NCBI GenBank assembly: GCA_027579435.1
Contig: JANBPK010001065.1
Coordinates: forward strand, 1 to 64,000
Reading direction: 5' to 3'
Source: Candolleomyces eurysporus
Taxonomy: Eukaryota; Basidiomycota; Agaricomycetes; Agaricales; Psathyrellaceae
Length of the DNA stretch: 64,000 nt
Both the position numbers and the translations under genes were made by a program. This document shows, in pieces, positions 37,620 through 48,545 of this stretch. The notes under the pieces were generated by a model. The model was not told the origin of the DNA, did no database searches, and saw nothing but the letters and a program-made list of their open reading frames with translations. The stretch's first letter is position 1. Each line of letters opens with the position of its first letter.

Positions 37620-38115
37620 GACAACTGAATATTCTCGAAAAACGTTATGAAATCAAGCCATAGTTGAGGAAGCAGGGCGGCAGGTGGTCAGGATTCCCCG
37701 GTAGGCATGGTTGGTACCCTTGCCCTCACGTTCGCGTAACAGCAATACGCAAGTAGGGGTTATCTAGTGACAATCTACCGTTCTTGTTTACGAAACATCT
37801 GCATGTTTACAACCCCGTATACCTGGTATCAAGCACATCCTGACAGACAGCTGTACTAGTCGATGTCGGTCTCACCGGTCTCGTCCCGCCCGCACGAGCT
37901 TCGAGCTCGGGAACGACACATGTACAAAGACACATTTCACACTGNCCTTGTTGAAAAGCTAACGTCACGCACATCACCCAGAACATACCTGTGTTTCGGG
38001 TTGGATTCGTGATGTAAAGAGGGGAAGGTTCAAGGAANGGGGGGCGACGATCAACGTTAGCCAACAGCAACGGATCCGACGGAAGGAAAGCTTAAGAAAG
38101 CTCGGAAATAACGGC
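37620..38115 (+). repeat. Direct repeat, copy 2, downstream of NmrA-like gene
   Basis: Second, shorter copy of the 35575-36410 segment, beginning 29 bp after the NmrA-like stop codon. The best conserved parts are the CCTGTGTTTCGGGTTGGAT block and the GGGGGGCGACGATCA to GGAAAGCTT block. The two copies flank the NmrA-like gene in the same orientation. The stretch 38116-38431 beyond it shows no gene. Confidence 0.6.
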
Positions 38116-38431
38116 GAGATTTTTTTTTCTGTACGAAAAGTGTTTTGACATTTTGTTTTCTGATTCGGAGATCGACCGACTGACTGACTGGATATTGAAC
38201 GAGTGATATGAAAGTGTCGAGATTTGAGATCTAGTTGGACTTGTCGGTTGACGATCGATATGGAGTAAGGATGTTCATAATGAGAAAAAAGGAGACGTAA
38301 AGCGTTTGTGTCCATGTTGAATGGCTATTTGTTTTTCATGCAATAATTTGGGAATTCTAGAGGTTTGTTTTTCAATTTTCCGGAGGGGTGGACGCGATCG
38401 TAACCAACGCGAAGCGGTTGTCGTCGTCAGC

Positions 38432-39837
38432 TTACGCCTGAGTTTCTGTCTCGATGAACTCTTTCATGTACGCAACGAGTGCATCCGTTGCCTCCTCTGT
38501 AACCGCGTTGTACAGGGTAGCTCGGATGCCTCCGACCGATCTACAATAGCACAAATGTCGTATCAGCGACCTTTTCTCTTTTTTTAGCGTTAATGAGGCT
38601 CACCGATGGCCTTTGAGTCCCTTCATCCCCTTACTCTCCGCCCCCTTCAAAAACCTCCCTTCTGCCCCATCTCCAACAACTTCAAACACCACATTCATCC
38701 AGCTCCCTCCCTTATCCTCAGGTACCTTACTCCTAAACACGCCCCTCTTCTCACCCTCCCTCACAGTCTCATACACCTTCTCCTTCTTCTTCCTATTAAA
38801 CTCCTCGTAATACTTTGGCCCACCTAGCTCCTTCATCCTCTTCAACACAAGGCCCGACACATATACACTGAACACCGGAGGGGTGTTAGGCACGCTCTTC
38901 CCATCGGCCAAGTATTTGTACGACAAGATCGACGGAACGGGGATGGCGCTTCGGCTGAGCTTGACGGCAGCGTCGACGTCGACGATACAGTCTTGTCGAA
39001 CGATGAGGATCGTGAGGCCTGCGGGTCCGATGTTCTTTTGGGCTCCGGCGTAGATGATCGCATGATCTGCGAGTCGCGGGATGGGGCGGGACATGAATGA
39101 CGAAGAGTAGTCTGCTACCAAAGGTAACAAAGTGTTTTTGGGGAGGAGGTGGAATGGGAAGGTCGTTTCGTCCTTTTTGTTCAGCTCTTCGCCGGAGGCG
39201 TCGTCTGAGGGAGCCTTGGAGAATTGAATTCCGTTTACAGTTTCGTTCTCGCAGTAGTAGATGAGAGCGGGGTTTTCGGAAAATTGGTATGCGGAGTGGG
39301 GAGGGAGGCTGTCGTAGCTCGCTCCATCCGCCGAGTTGTTTTTAGCGTCGACTGCGATGTTTACGCGCACGTTGGGGACAGTTTCGGTGAGCTTTTTAGC
39401 TTCTTTTGCAGCGGTGCTGGACCAGGAGCCAGTTACAACGTAGTCCAAAACGCGTTCTTCGCCTAGTGGCAAAAATCAGATAGATAAACAACGTATTCTT
39501 GTTCTTTTGAATGTTGGGTATGAAACACACCTTCGGCAAGGTTAGGCCTTAGCAGCACATCCCTCGCCAGTATGTTCATAACGACAGCAGCGAACTGACC
39601 CGTACCACCGCCCTGCGCGAACAGGATGCGGTGGGTCTGGGGCACCTCGAGCTGCTCCCGAATGAGGCTTTCGAGTTCATCGAGGAAAGCTAGGAATTCT
39701 TTGGAGCGGTGGGAGATCTCCGCGATACCAATACCTGTGTTGGCGAAGTTTAAGAGCCCTTGGGTGGCCTGCTCGAGGACGGAGTCGGGGAGAACAGAAG
39801 GGCCTGCGCTAAAATTTAGGATGCGGTCACTGGCCAT
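38432..39837 (-). CDS. SER1: Phosphoserine aminotransferase
   Basis: PLP enzyme of serine biosynthesis: 3-phosphohydroxypyruvate plus glutamate gives phosphoserine plus 2-oxoglutarate. Three exons. Exon 1 starts MASDRILNFSAGPSVLPDSV and includes EISHRSKEFLAFLDELE and ILFAQGGGTGQFAAVVMNIL. Exon 2 has VTGSWSSTAAKEA, PLVADYSSSFMSRPI and the PLP-lysine site IIYAGAQKNIGPAGLTI. Exon 3, after an intron at about 38540-38600, reads SVGGIRATLYNAVTEEATDA and ends KEFIETQTQA at 38432. Product about 420 residues, normal for fungi. HRSKEF, GGGTGQ and QKNIGPAG are family hallmarks, so the call is firm. Its 3' end faces the NmrA gene region. Confidence 0.95.
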
Positions 39838-40486
39838 GATGATGGATGATGGTGAGGAGTGATTAGATTAGATGACGAAAGTACTTGTCTACTCTTTAGA
39901 GTCGAGTTCTTTGCTGAATGCCGATTCCGCGACGGGAGAAGATAAGGGAAGGAAGGAATGGAGTCACTGATAGCGCGTTACTTGTTCTTATACCTTGATC
40001 TTGCCTTGATCACGTCGAACCCCTGGTTGAGTCACTGGACTCGTCCGCCGCCACATCCTCTGATTCGTCCAAGATTCGTCATCTCTTACGGAGCTCATGT
40101 GCACAGGAATGAACATTAATGAACTTTGCGGACTATGTATGAGATCAGAGAACCAGGCCCTTCCACCCTGATATTTTTGGTCGCGGGGAGCCCAGCTGGT
40201 GAATGACATCATGGGCACATAAGTAGATGGCGATCACACCTTTCCAGGGGCGCTTGAAGAAATCATTGAAGTCTTTGAAGCAAAGAAATACAGAAAAGGT
40301 AGCTAGTTTGTCCAAAAACACGTCCAGGTAGTTAGTCTGTTCAGAAACACGTCCAGATAGTATCGTCCAATAGGTAATTAGGTAGTCCGACTGCTTGTGT
40401 GTTTTTCAATGTCCAAGCGAAATTCATTAGAGTCCAGATGTCTCGTCTTCTCCCGGCTCACTCGAGCTCAAACTTTTTCTCCTTCC
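39838..40486. other. Intergenic region, no gene seen
   Basis: Promoter side of phosphoserine aminotransferase, then the 3' flank of the first cerato-platanin gene. A short imperfect duplication of CAGAAACACGTCCAG(A/G)TAG lies around 40310-40370. No coding sequence recognised. Confidence 0.45.
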
Positions 40487-41173
40487 TCACAACCCACAGA
40501 GGGAGGCACTGACCTGCCTCGCCTGCACATTCACCCTTCCCAACTGAACCCCCTGCCCACCCGTCAACTGGTTCAAACCCGCAAGCGCGATGTTAAATGA
40601 GTTCACCGCAACGTCAATCGCCAAAACGTTGATCCTCGTCGTAGTACCATTTCTCGCATACGCCAATTCCCAGCAAGTGCCACAATTTGGTGAGTTCCAC
40701 CCAGCTACGGCAAATGCACCGCCAATCAAGGGAAATTTGGGTAGAGAGCCAAAGGTCGTAAAGCCTTTGGTGAGAAGCCCGTTGGGCCCATCGGAGCAGG
40801 CAACCCAGGAGAGTGAGCCAGCTCGATTGTCATAGACAGTGTCGTAGCTGACGGTGGTATTGACGACGGGGGTGGATGGTGTAGGTGTCGGTGGGATCGA
40901 GGTGGATGAAGTAGGAAGGGTAGGGGTCACCGTCAGGGTCGATGAAGTAGGGAGAGTAGGAAGGGTAGAGGTCACAGTCGGGATCGATGAAGTAGGAGGA
41001 GTAGCAGTCACCGTCGAGGTCGGAAGAGTGGGAGTCACAGTCGACCCTGGAACCGATGTGGTAGGTGTACGGGTGGTCGTTGGAAGCACTGTGGTAGGTG
41101 TACGGGTCGTAGTAATTTGGCCCAATGCACAGGTCAAGGAAGAAACGACGGCGAGGATAGTAAGGAACTTCAT
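40487..41173 (-). CDS. Cerato-platanin with Thr/Pro/Ser-rich N-terminal spacer
   Basis: Secreted small cysteine-rich protein, single exon, 228 residues. The signal peptide MKFLTILAVVSSLTCALG is followed by about 90 residues of Thr/Pro/Ser/Val repeats (TPTLPTSS-type units). The cerato-platanin domain starts at VSYDTVYDNRAGSLSWVACS. Domain marks: GLLTKGFTTFGSLPKFPLIG, WNSPNCGTCWELAY, INVLAIDVAVNSFNIAL and the end VSASLCGL, with four cysteines in the usual places. Cerato-platanins are expansin-like wall-associated proteins that self-assemble and bind chitin oligomers; some elicit plant defence. The spacer resembles an O-mannosylated stalk, missing from the neighbouring paralogue. A TATA-like box lies about 65 bp upstream. 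Confidence 0.93.
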   Translation of the reverse strand: MKFLTILAVVSSLTCALGQITTTRTPTTVLPTTTRTPTTSVPGSTVTPTLPTSTVTATPPTSSIPTVTSTLPTLPTSSTLTVTPTLPTSSTSIPPTPTPSTPVVNTTVSYDTVYDNRAGSLSWVACSDGPNGLLTKGFTTFGSLPKFPLIGGAFAVAGWNSPNCGTCWELAYARNGTTTRINVLAIDVAVNSFNIALAGLNQLTGGQGVQLGRVNVQARQVSASLCGL

Positions 41174-41234
41174 TTTGTGTTAGGAAGGGGCGGTCAGTGG
41201 GGGATGAAGTAGAATATCACAGCAGAATTCGTGG

Positions 41235-41241
41235 ATTTATA
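41235..41241 (-). promoter_or_regulatory. TATA box of spacer-bearing cerato-platanin gene
   Basis: TATAAAT on the minus strand, about 65 bp before the start codon at 41173. Spacing and sequence fit a highly expressed fungal gene. Confidence 0.5.
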
Positions 41242-41689
41242 CCGGTCCAGCTAACGTTGTAGGCCTCACATGATAGACCATCGCATCTCGGAGAAAATAG
41301 AGGGACTATTTCTTCGGCAAGAAGAACTGCGTTCTGACTATGGCTTGGGCTATTCTGGAGCTTGAGAGGGAGTCGCCGGAGTTATATGTATCCTGCACCT
41401 AGAATCACCTGGTCTGCCGTATTGATAGTCATCGGAAATAGGGAAAGTACACGGGATTACTTTTACCTACGTAAATTGTCAAGTGTCCGTCTGAAGAAAC
41501 TGTACACTGGAAAAATAGGTCCCAAATAGTGCCCACGAGTTAAGAAAAGTCAACTGTTCGTGAATTTATGAAAGTCCAATGTTCGTAAGCATTAACAAAG
41601 TTCGAAAGTGTCCAATCACGGCATTAAATGTCCACAATTTCAACTGAAACGCGCGGTCAGTAATTACGGCCAAGGGGATAAAAGCCCAC
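41242..41689. other. Spacer between the two cerato-platanin genes
   Basis: Upstream promoter region of the first gene and 3' flank of the second. A degenerate GTCCAA(T/A)GTTCGT element recurs around 41545-41620. No gene seen. Confidence 0.4.
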
Positions 41690-42124
41690 TCACAGTCCGC
41701 AGGCAGATGGAGCAACCTGTCTAGCCGCAACGTTAACGCGACCCAACTGGGTCGCTTGACCGTTGGTTAATTCATCCATGGCTCCTTTTGCGATGTTGAA
41801 TCCCGCTCGTCCCACATCGATAGCAATGATATTAATCGTCCTCCTTGCTCCAGAGGGGTTGGTATAGGCCAACTCCCAGCAAGTCCCACAGGCGGGAGAA
41901 TTCCACCCGGTGACGGCTGGAGCTCCCCCGATTCGAGGGAATCGAGGAAGAGAACCAAAGGTAGTGAATCCACGGGTTAGTAGCCCGTTTGAGCCGTCCG
42001 AGCAGGCTACGGTGGCGAGAGACTGTCCACGGTTGTCGTAGACCGTGTCATAGCTGAGCGACACAGTCTGACCGAGCGTGGCAGAGACGAGAGTAGTGAA
42101 GAAGACAAGACTCGGAATCTTCAT
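41690..42124 (-). CDS. Cerato-platanin, compact form
   Basis: Single exon, 144 residues, normal family size. The signal peptide MKIPSLVFFTTLVSATLG leads directly into VSLSYDTVYDNRGQSLATVA, then GLLTRGFTTFGSLPRFPRIG, WNSPACGTCWELAY, IIAIDVGRAGFNIAKGA and the end VAPSACGL. Four cysteines, predicted as two disulfides. It is a tandem same-strand paralogue of the gene at 40487-41173; the mature domains are similar throughout, so the pair arose by local duplication. Secreted or cell-wall protein, expansin-like fold. No spacer is present between signal peptide and domain. Confidence 0.95.
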   Translation of the reverse strand: MKIPSLVFFTTLVSATLGQTVSLSYDTVYDNRGQSLATVACSDGSNGLLTRGFTTFGSLPRFPRIGGAPAVTGWNSPACGTCWELAYTNPSGARRTINIIAIDVGRAGFNIAKGAMDELTNGQATQLGRVNVAARQVAPSACGL

Positions 42125-42184
42125 GGTTGTTGGGGGTTTAAAGTACTTGTTGTAAGCCTGAAGACCTCCTGAAAATATTGACGG

Positions 42185-42192
42185 CTTTTATG
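42185..42192 (-). promoter_or_regulatory. TATA-like box of compact cerato-platanin gene
   Basis: CATAAAAG on the minus strand about 65 bp upstream of the start codon at 42124, the same relative position as the TATA box of the paralogue. Confidence 0.4.
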
Positions 42193-42645
42193 CTGGCTGA
42201 GACGGATCTCGAGATATTTCTAGGTCATCTGCCCATGCACTTGACCACTTCGAAGGAGTTATTTCTTCCTTCTGGACCGTGCGGCAGTGGGTTCTTCGGT
42301 GCTTCTTCATGATCAGCAGTCTGAGCCGAGTGGGAACGATACCCCGGACAAGAATCATATGATGTATGAGCGGTGGGATCCCCAAGGCAGGGCTCGCCGC
42401 AGTTTCTTCTAGGCGTTCTGGGCGCGTTCGTCGACAGCAGGAAAGAAGGAGAGAAGAAGTGCCGAGTCCGAGTAGGGGACACTGTCTCGGTCGCACAGGC
42501 ATTGGATGGAAACACGAACAAATAAGGCCCTACAACCGAAACGGTGAGCTCATCGCGCTGCGCCAACTTCCAACGCAGCTCGTCGTCATCTCTCAACGCC
42601 CTCCTCCTTTCGAACGGCGGGCAAGAGCTCATTGCTCTTCCCAAC
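42193..42645. other. Intergenic divergent region, no gene seen
   Basis: Separates divergent genes (cerato-platanin and the TIP homologue). Open frames on both strands here overlap and match nothing I recognise. Confidence 0.4.
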
Positions 42646-45341
42646 ATGTATATCTTTGGCTCAGGCAGGCGGAAACGGGCAATACTTATCTGCCTAACCG
42701 CGCTTTCCTTTTTATCCCCGGTCCATGGGCTCAAGTTCTGGTGGCCCTTTCCGAAGAAGCGGTTTACCGGGAACTCATTAATCGAAGCGGGGACACTAGG
42801 ACTCACTGGGGATGTTAGAGTGGTAGCGTTTGGGGACTTTAATGGTGATCAGCTGTATGTTTCTCCGGTCTGTTCTCATAGGGGTGTTTGCAATTAATCG
42901 CGCGCAGGTTGGATGTGCTTTCGTTGGCCAAAGACCAGCAAACGATATCTGTGCATAACTGGCACCATGGCAGGTCATCTCCACCGTCTTTTGAGGGTAT
43001 CGAATAACGGAACGTTTACAGATACATTCACTTTCGAAGTATCCGGTTCTTTCAGACATCCACATCGAATATACAATGTTGTACCCGGAGACTTCACTCA
43101 CAGCGGAAAGCTCGACATCTTGGTGATGAGCGAAAGTGACTCAAGCAGCGAAATGGCTTTAACTCTATATCCTGCACTCATTGGCGGTGGATTCAGTACG
43201 CGAACCTTCGTTTGATGCCGCCAGAAACTCAACGCATCCCTCTAGACATCCAAAATCCGTTAATACTNCCCCCCGTCCTCTATACCACAACCAATACCAA
43301 TAGACATTGACGGGGATATGAAAATTGACCTCCTCGGCATCCCACCATCGACGAATTCCTTACAAATATGGCAGAACGTCTGGAATGCCTCTGAACCGAA
43401 TTCGCCATTATTTAAACTGTACGTTCGTTCACCCCGCATGTCAANCCCCCCGTTACTGAAAGCCCTTTAGCATCGATGCACCCCTACCTGACGCCAAATG
43501 TACCTTTGCCAATCCTCATAGCAATGCCATCATCGATTTGAATGGCGACTGCTTGGCTGGTATGGTTACCTCTCTACTCAGTTGATGGTTAAGGAGCCCT
43601 AATACGCTGCTCCAGACATTTTCCTCGTCTGCGAAGATGGGAGAGGGGGCAAGACATTCCAAATCTGGGTCAATGAAAAGGACAAAGGCTTCTCGCTTTC
43701 TCAAGAGGGCCCATTGCCCGCTGGAACCCAAGCAGTATCTCTAGCCGATCTTGGTGCGTGGGCTAGTTGACTGCACCGCGTTCTAAGATGAACTCAATCT
43801 GAATAGACCGCGACGGAACTATCGACCTCATCTTTTCCACCTGTTCGTCTGTATCCACGTCTACCGGTATCGGGAAGGACTGCTACATCAACGTCGCGTA
43901 TAATCAGCAACTTGGGCTCTGCAAAGCGACAACCGACTCTGGACTCAAGAAGGGCGTTAGAGTGTGCAGACCGCCTGATGACCTGTGCACTGCGGATCCG
44001 AACTTCAAGTTCGACCTCACTGAGAGTTCTGATAATCCTGTGAGGACATAATTTCCTGTCTCTTCTCCCGGACATCCGTTCATCGTGTTTATTCTTCAGT
44101 TATTCGTTCGCTTCCCAGTATCCAAAGCTCTATCAGAGGATTCATCGCTCCTCGTGTTAGACACGACTCACTCTCCTCCACTTCCGATTCCACTGAAGAT
44201 CGGAGACGCGAATTTGGATGGCTTCCCAGACATCTTGCTCATAGCTGCTTCTGGGAAAACGCGTACGCCGAAGCTGTTGTGGTCGGCTCCATGTGCGAGT
44301 GACGTGCCAGGTTGTGGGGCGGATGGAAGTGGACATCGAGGTTGGAAACTTGCGACGAAAGATGTCGATTCGCTTGAGACTGTTACGGATGCACGGAGTG
44401 TGTCGTTCGTGGATTTGGATGAAGACGTTAGTGCTTTTGTTCGCTTTCTGATACGAGAAGTGATACTGACAGTTGACATAGGGTACCCTGGACATTATGG
44501 TCCAGCGAACTGGAGATGCTGGGCAGGGCAATGTTGTCTTCATCCAAAATAATTTCTACTATGACGCGTTCTTCCTGAAAGCAATTGGTGAGTTGGATTT
44601 CTTCCAATCTTGACATCTTTGACTAATGTGTCACTAGTGCTGAATGGTGCATGCGATAACGTGTGGTGTTACAGTCCAAACGGCACGGAAAAATACCATG
44701 TACGCTCGGCTCTTCCCACCTATTACAATATCTTGTATGCTTACGCCCCCTTTCTAGCCCTTCGGCGTCAGCTATTCGGGAGCCTCGTACAAATATACAG
44801 TCCTGGACACAGCTGGGCGTCGTTCGGCAGCTCAAGGTGAGTCGCACATCTCTCTAACATCTCCACCTCCCCTTGCTAAGACCGAAACCAGTTGGCCAAC
44901 TTCCGCAGACATCTTACCATTCCCTCGGAACACCGTACTCGTTCTTTGGTCTTGGTCGCACGAACAACTACATCGAGAACCTATTCGTGGGGACTACCGT
45001 CCACGCCAAGGAGCATTTCATCAACATGGAGGGTGTGATCCCTAATTCCAAGGTCGTGATTCTACCTTCGGCGAAGGAGGGTGAGAGTTGGAGACGCGAG
45101 TTGTTCTTGAGACCAGGTGACTGGATTCCTTGGGTGACGGTTACTGTGGTAGTGGGAACTGCGATTCTGGCGATCATCGTATTTGTCTTGCATTTGAATG
45201 AGAAGGTGAGAGCGTTTCCCTACTCGGTTTCTTCTGTGTTTCTTGCCACGACACTGAACTCGATTTTCCTTTCTCGTACAGCGGGAAGACGAACTCGAAA
45301 GACGGAGAACTTCACATCATATTAACTTTGATGCTCTGTGA
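42646..45341 (+). CDS. T-cell immunomodulatory protein (TIP/ITFG1) homologue, FG-GAP repeat membrane protein
   Basis: Predicted type I membrane protein with an FG-GAP beta-propeller ectodomain. It starts MYIFGSGRRKRAILICLTAL with a signal/anchor, then VVAFGDFNGDQL joined to DVLSLAKDQQTISVHNW. Repeat cores: GDFTHSGKLDILVM, DIDGDMKIDLLGIP, DLNGDCLADIFLVCEDGRGG, DLDRDGTIDLIFST, GDANLDGFPDILLIA and DLDEDGTLDIMVQRTGD. Near the C-terminus are VTVTVVVGTAILAIIVFVLH (membrane span) and a short cytoplasmic tail ending SHHINFDAL at 45341. About nine short introns. The N at 43268 must be deleted to read DIDGDMKIDLLGIP; the N at 43445 is intronic. The human homologue is ITFG1; the role in fungi is unknown, perhaps secretory pathway or wall. 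Its 3' UTR was copied in the F-box C/D duplication. Confidence 0.88.
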
Positions 45342-48300
45342 CCATCTCTCTTACATATGCTGCTACATGTATCCTACGACTATTTAATGCGTTATGTTTG
45401 TCAGGACGGAGGATTGGGGCTCCTTGTATTGTATCCTAGATGATACTGTGTACGATGATGGTGTGTAGTGTATCATTAGTTCAGGAATCGAAGGCGCAGA
45501 CGGATGACAGATAGAGGCTGCCAGTGGTATTGGCCAGTCACCTGACGGGGTCGGTACCGCTTTCATCCCATAATCTGATATTAATCTCAGTTTGGCTGAA
45601 CCCAGGCATCACCGGAGTCCCGGCGCAAACAAGCGCCTCGCTCTCAAACTCCCACCTTACATCCTTAGGATGTCGACAGAGACTGACCAGCTGTCTTTGC
45701 GAAGGTCGAAAAGGACCAAACACGCAGAGCCCACTCCATTCCAAGGCCCTAAAGTACCCCGGCCCCGTGCGAGCAAGCACGGCAAGAATGCAGAACCGAA
45801 AGGGGCACTCTTGAAGTTCATGCTCGAACTTCCTCTTGACGCTCTGCTTGAGGTATGCCGTTGAATAATCAGGTTGTTGTCACTTGCATATCACAAAATC
45901 TCTCGCGTTACTAGATCTTCTCTGTTCTGGAGCCAGTGGATCTCATCCATCTTTCTCGCACTACGAAAGTACTTCGTTCTGTGATGATGAGTCGATCGTC
46001 AAGAAGCATCTGGATACGAGCGCTGGCAGCTATTCCAGACCTTCCACCATGCCCAGACGATTTAGCTGAGGCACAGTACGCAAACCTGATGTTCACCGAC
46101 TATTGCCACGCAAGTTCTTGCCTTTATAAACTTCCTCCCCAGTTGTTGAGACTGCTCCCGACATGAACAGGAATGCCTTGCTACCGCTGACGAAGATCCT
46201 GAGCTTATATTATACATGTTCATGGAAGCCAGGATTCAGCTCTGTCGCAACTGTGCACCAATGAAGTAAGTCCTAGTATTGCACTGAGGTACGATCCATT
46301 TCTAAGGGACCAAACGCCCCAATGACTTTTAGGTTCAAGACATCTGATGCGTTCTCCCGCAAACACCGCTCCTTTTTGAAGATCAGCTCGTTTGTCCCAG
46401 CGATCAAACAATCTTTCGACAGGTATCTCTGGCGCGGAAGTAGATCCGGTACGAATCCGAGTCATTCCCAACAATGTGTTGACGCTCACAAAGTTCATTT
46501 TTCCAGAGAAATATCACGTCGATACCGTGCATAAGCTAATTTTGGAATATGACAAACTTAAAGAGGTCGATAGAGAACAATGGCTCCAAGAGCAGACGGA
46601 AAAGTGGAAGGCGATTTCGGAGGTAAAGCACAGAGTTCTTAGTCTTGGGCTACATCTTGTTAACAACGTATCTATACAACTCCAGCACGCAGAAGCTTGC
46701 GAGGTTTACTTACGAGCGCGGATGAATCAGGAAGAGAGACAGATAGTTGCTATTAGAGTGAAGAGGAAAGAGCAGTGGGTCGTTTCAACCGTCTGCACTC
46801 AACACATCTCCAATTAATTGCCTATATCTAGAATTATTCGGCGGCTGGAAGACCTAGGTGAGTTGTCTCTTGATTTGCTCATAGGTCTCCTAACCATTGC
46901 TCTCAGGAATGAACGAAATCATCAATACTTCAACAATAAATAGTGATTTGTTTAAGCATCCTCTGGTCAGCGGGCGATATACACACGATATATCCGATAG
47001 AGGTAGAGAAAACAAATTTCTCTTGTCAACTTCATTCCTAACGAAAGCGACACAGAATGGGAAGAGAATAGAGCTGAGATACTTGCATGGGTGCAGACGG
47101 CGAGGTCGGCGTACCAGCGCAAGAGAAAGGCTCGCATTGTCGAGAGACGAACTCAAGAATGGCTCATTCCCGTGTACATCGATTTCATGACATCTCGGCC
47201 ACGTCAACCGGTCTACCCCACACTCCTCGAAATTGGACTTGTCGAGGAAGTTCGCACTGCCCTAGAAGACACGCCTCTCGACGAGGACCCTTCGTACGAA
47301 ACAACCCAAGCCGCCGTTGATAAAATCGCTGAATTCGTTGAGTCGTGGCATCAAAAGCATGACACTGCTTTGGTGAGGTCGATCCAGCGGTTACCTCTCT
47401 TCAAGAATCGGGAAATCACAACAGAAGCTCTGTTGCATGCAACCACTACTTTCGAATGCGAGTCTTGCCATGCAAAGGGTTTGATGTATCCGGATGTCCT
47501 TGCCCATGGCTGCAATTTTCGGCACCCATCAACGAGTGAGCCCTCTATTCTTGTGCCGATGCCTTATTCATCGAGATACTGGACATCCACATGGATGCCA
47601 AGCTCCGAGCAAACAAAGGGCAGGCGAGACGTAGGCACGGAGATCGAGAAGGAAGTGCCAGGATGCTATGTCAAACAAAGATTCGCCCGTATAGTCCCCT
47701 TGTCTACAAACCATCTTCGGTTCAGCGAGGCTTGCTATCATCATATTGTTCAACTGCTGCATGTTCTTGATCTTCCGCACGACGCCACCTCCAACCATCT
47801 GAACAATATGGCACCGCTTGTCGAGTGCCGTTGCATTTGTTACCACACTCCTTTTAGCTCTGCCATCCAGGTGATGGATTGGCCGAAATTCGTAAGTTAT
47901 TCAATGCCTGCTTTTATCACGCACCCTTGAGAGTACTCAACTATCTTCTTCTGCGGGGTCTCTTAGCTGTCGGGTTGTCACGTGCACAGGAAAACGAAGG
48001 CGAGCACATACATCGGCTGCTACAAGGTTGCGGAACAGGGGAAAGACAAGGATGCGCTTCCCACTGGATTGACATCCCCCGAATACATCTGCCCTCTGTG
48101 CAACCAGTCACATATTGGACAGTACTCCTTGTTGAATCATCTGAAGTTTCTACATGGGTACGTTATCTCTTATCTCACATTGTCGATGCCAGTATTTTGA
48201 CAACTAGTGGTTCCCTGCACCTCGAAAAGGCATGGGATAGCTGACGGGATGGCAAGGCAGCTTGTAGCGTTGCTGACTGGCGATAACTATTAAAGGCGAG

Positions 48301-48545
48301 GGTCATCTTCGTAGGGCAGCCTCTATCGACAACTTAGCGATACGAAGATGAAGGGAAATGAGAACAACTTCCAAGAGGGTATGATTTTATCGTCCTTCAA
48401 GTTTTCCAAGTTCTCCAAATTCTGGTGTGTGAATACAGTAGTTATAAAGACCTAAGAGGAGATGGAGAAAGAACACTCTCCCACAGACGCGTAAGTGCGA
48501 CCGTTCACCGTCAAGAACAAGAGGAGTAAGGAAGAGATGGGCCCG
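45342..48545 (+). repeat. Tandem duplication unit 1 (TIP 3' flank plus F-box gene C)
   Basis: Direct copy of 48546-51740. Shared flanking blocks before the gene include TGCTGCTA(C/T)A followed by ATTCAATGC/ATTTAATGC, GTGTATCATTAG(T/C)TCA, and GAATCGAAGGCGCA; shared blocks after it include GGCGATAC/AGCGATAC, ACAGACGC and CCACCGTTCAC-type sequence. Introns and exons of the two genes match throughout, at roughly 85-90% by eye. Confidence 0.75.
45670..48293 (+). CDS. F-box protein with C-terminal Cys/His motifs (family copy C)
   Basis: Start MSTETDQLSLRRSKRTKHAE, a basic leader. The F-box is split: LKFMLELPLDALLE, intron, then a segment reading LEPVDLIHLSRTTKVLRSVM, followed by signature DLPPCPDDLAEAQYANLMF. 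Next come EARIQLCRNCAP (CxxC), a charged helical region (YDKLKEVDREQWLQEQTEKW), and a long exon from 47091. Cys/His clusters: CESC with downstream HGC (C-x2-C-x12-H-x-C), ECRCICYH, and CPLCNQSHIGQYSLLNHL whose last His is probably supplied by the final exon, after an intron at about 48159-48210. The end is LVALLTGDNY, stop at 48293. Roughly 90% identical to copy D. Presumed SCF adaptor, from the F-box only. Confidence 0.78.

Noticed and set aside
40854..41183. Plus-strand Val/Gly-rich frame
   Set aside because: Antisense of the Thr/Pro repeat of the cerato-platanin gene; low-complexity by construction.
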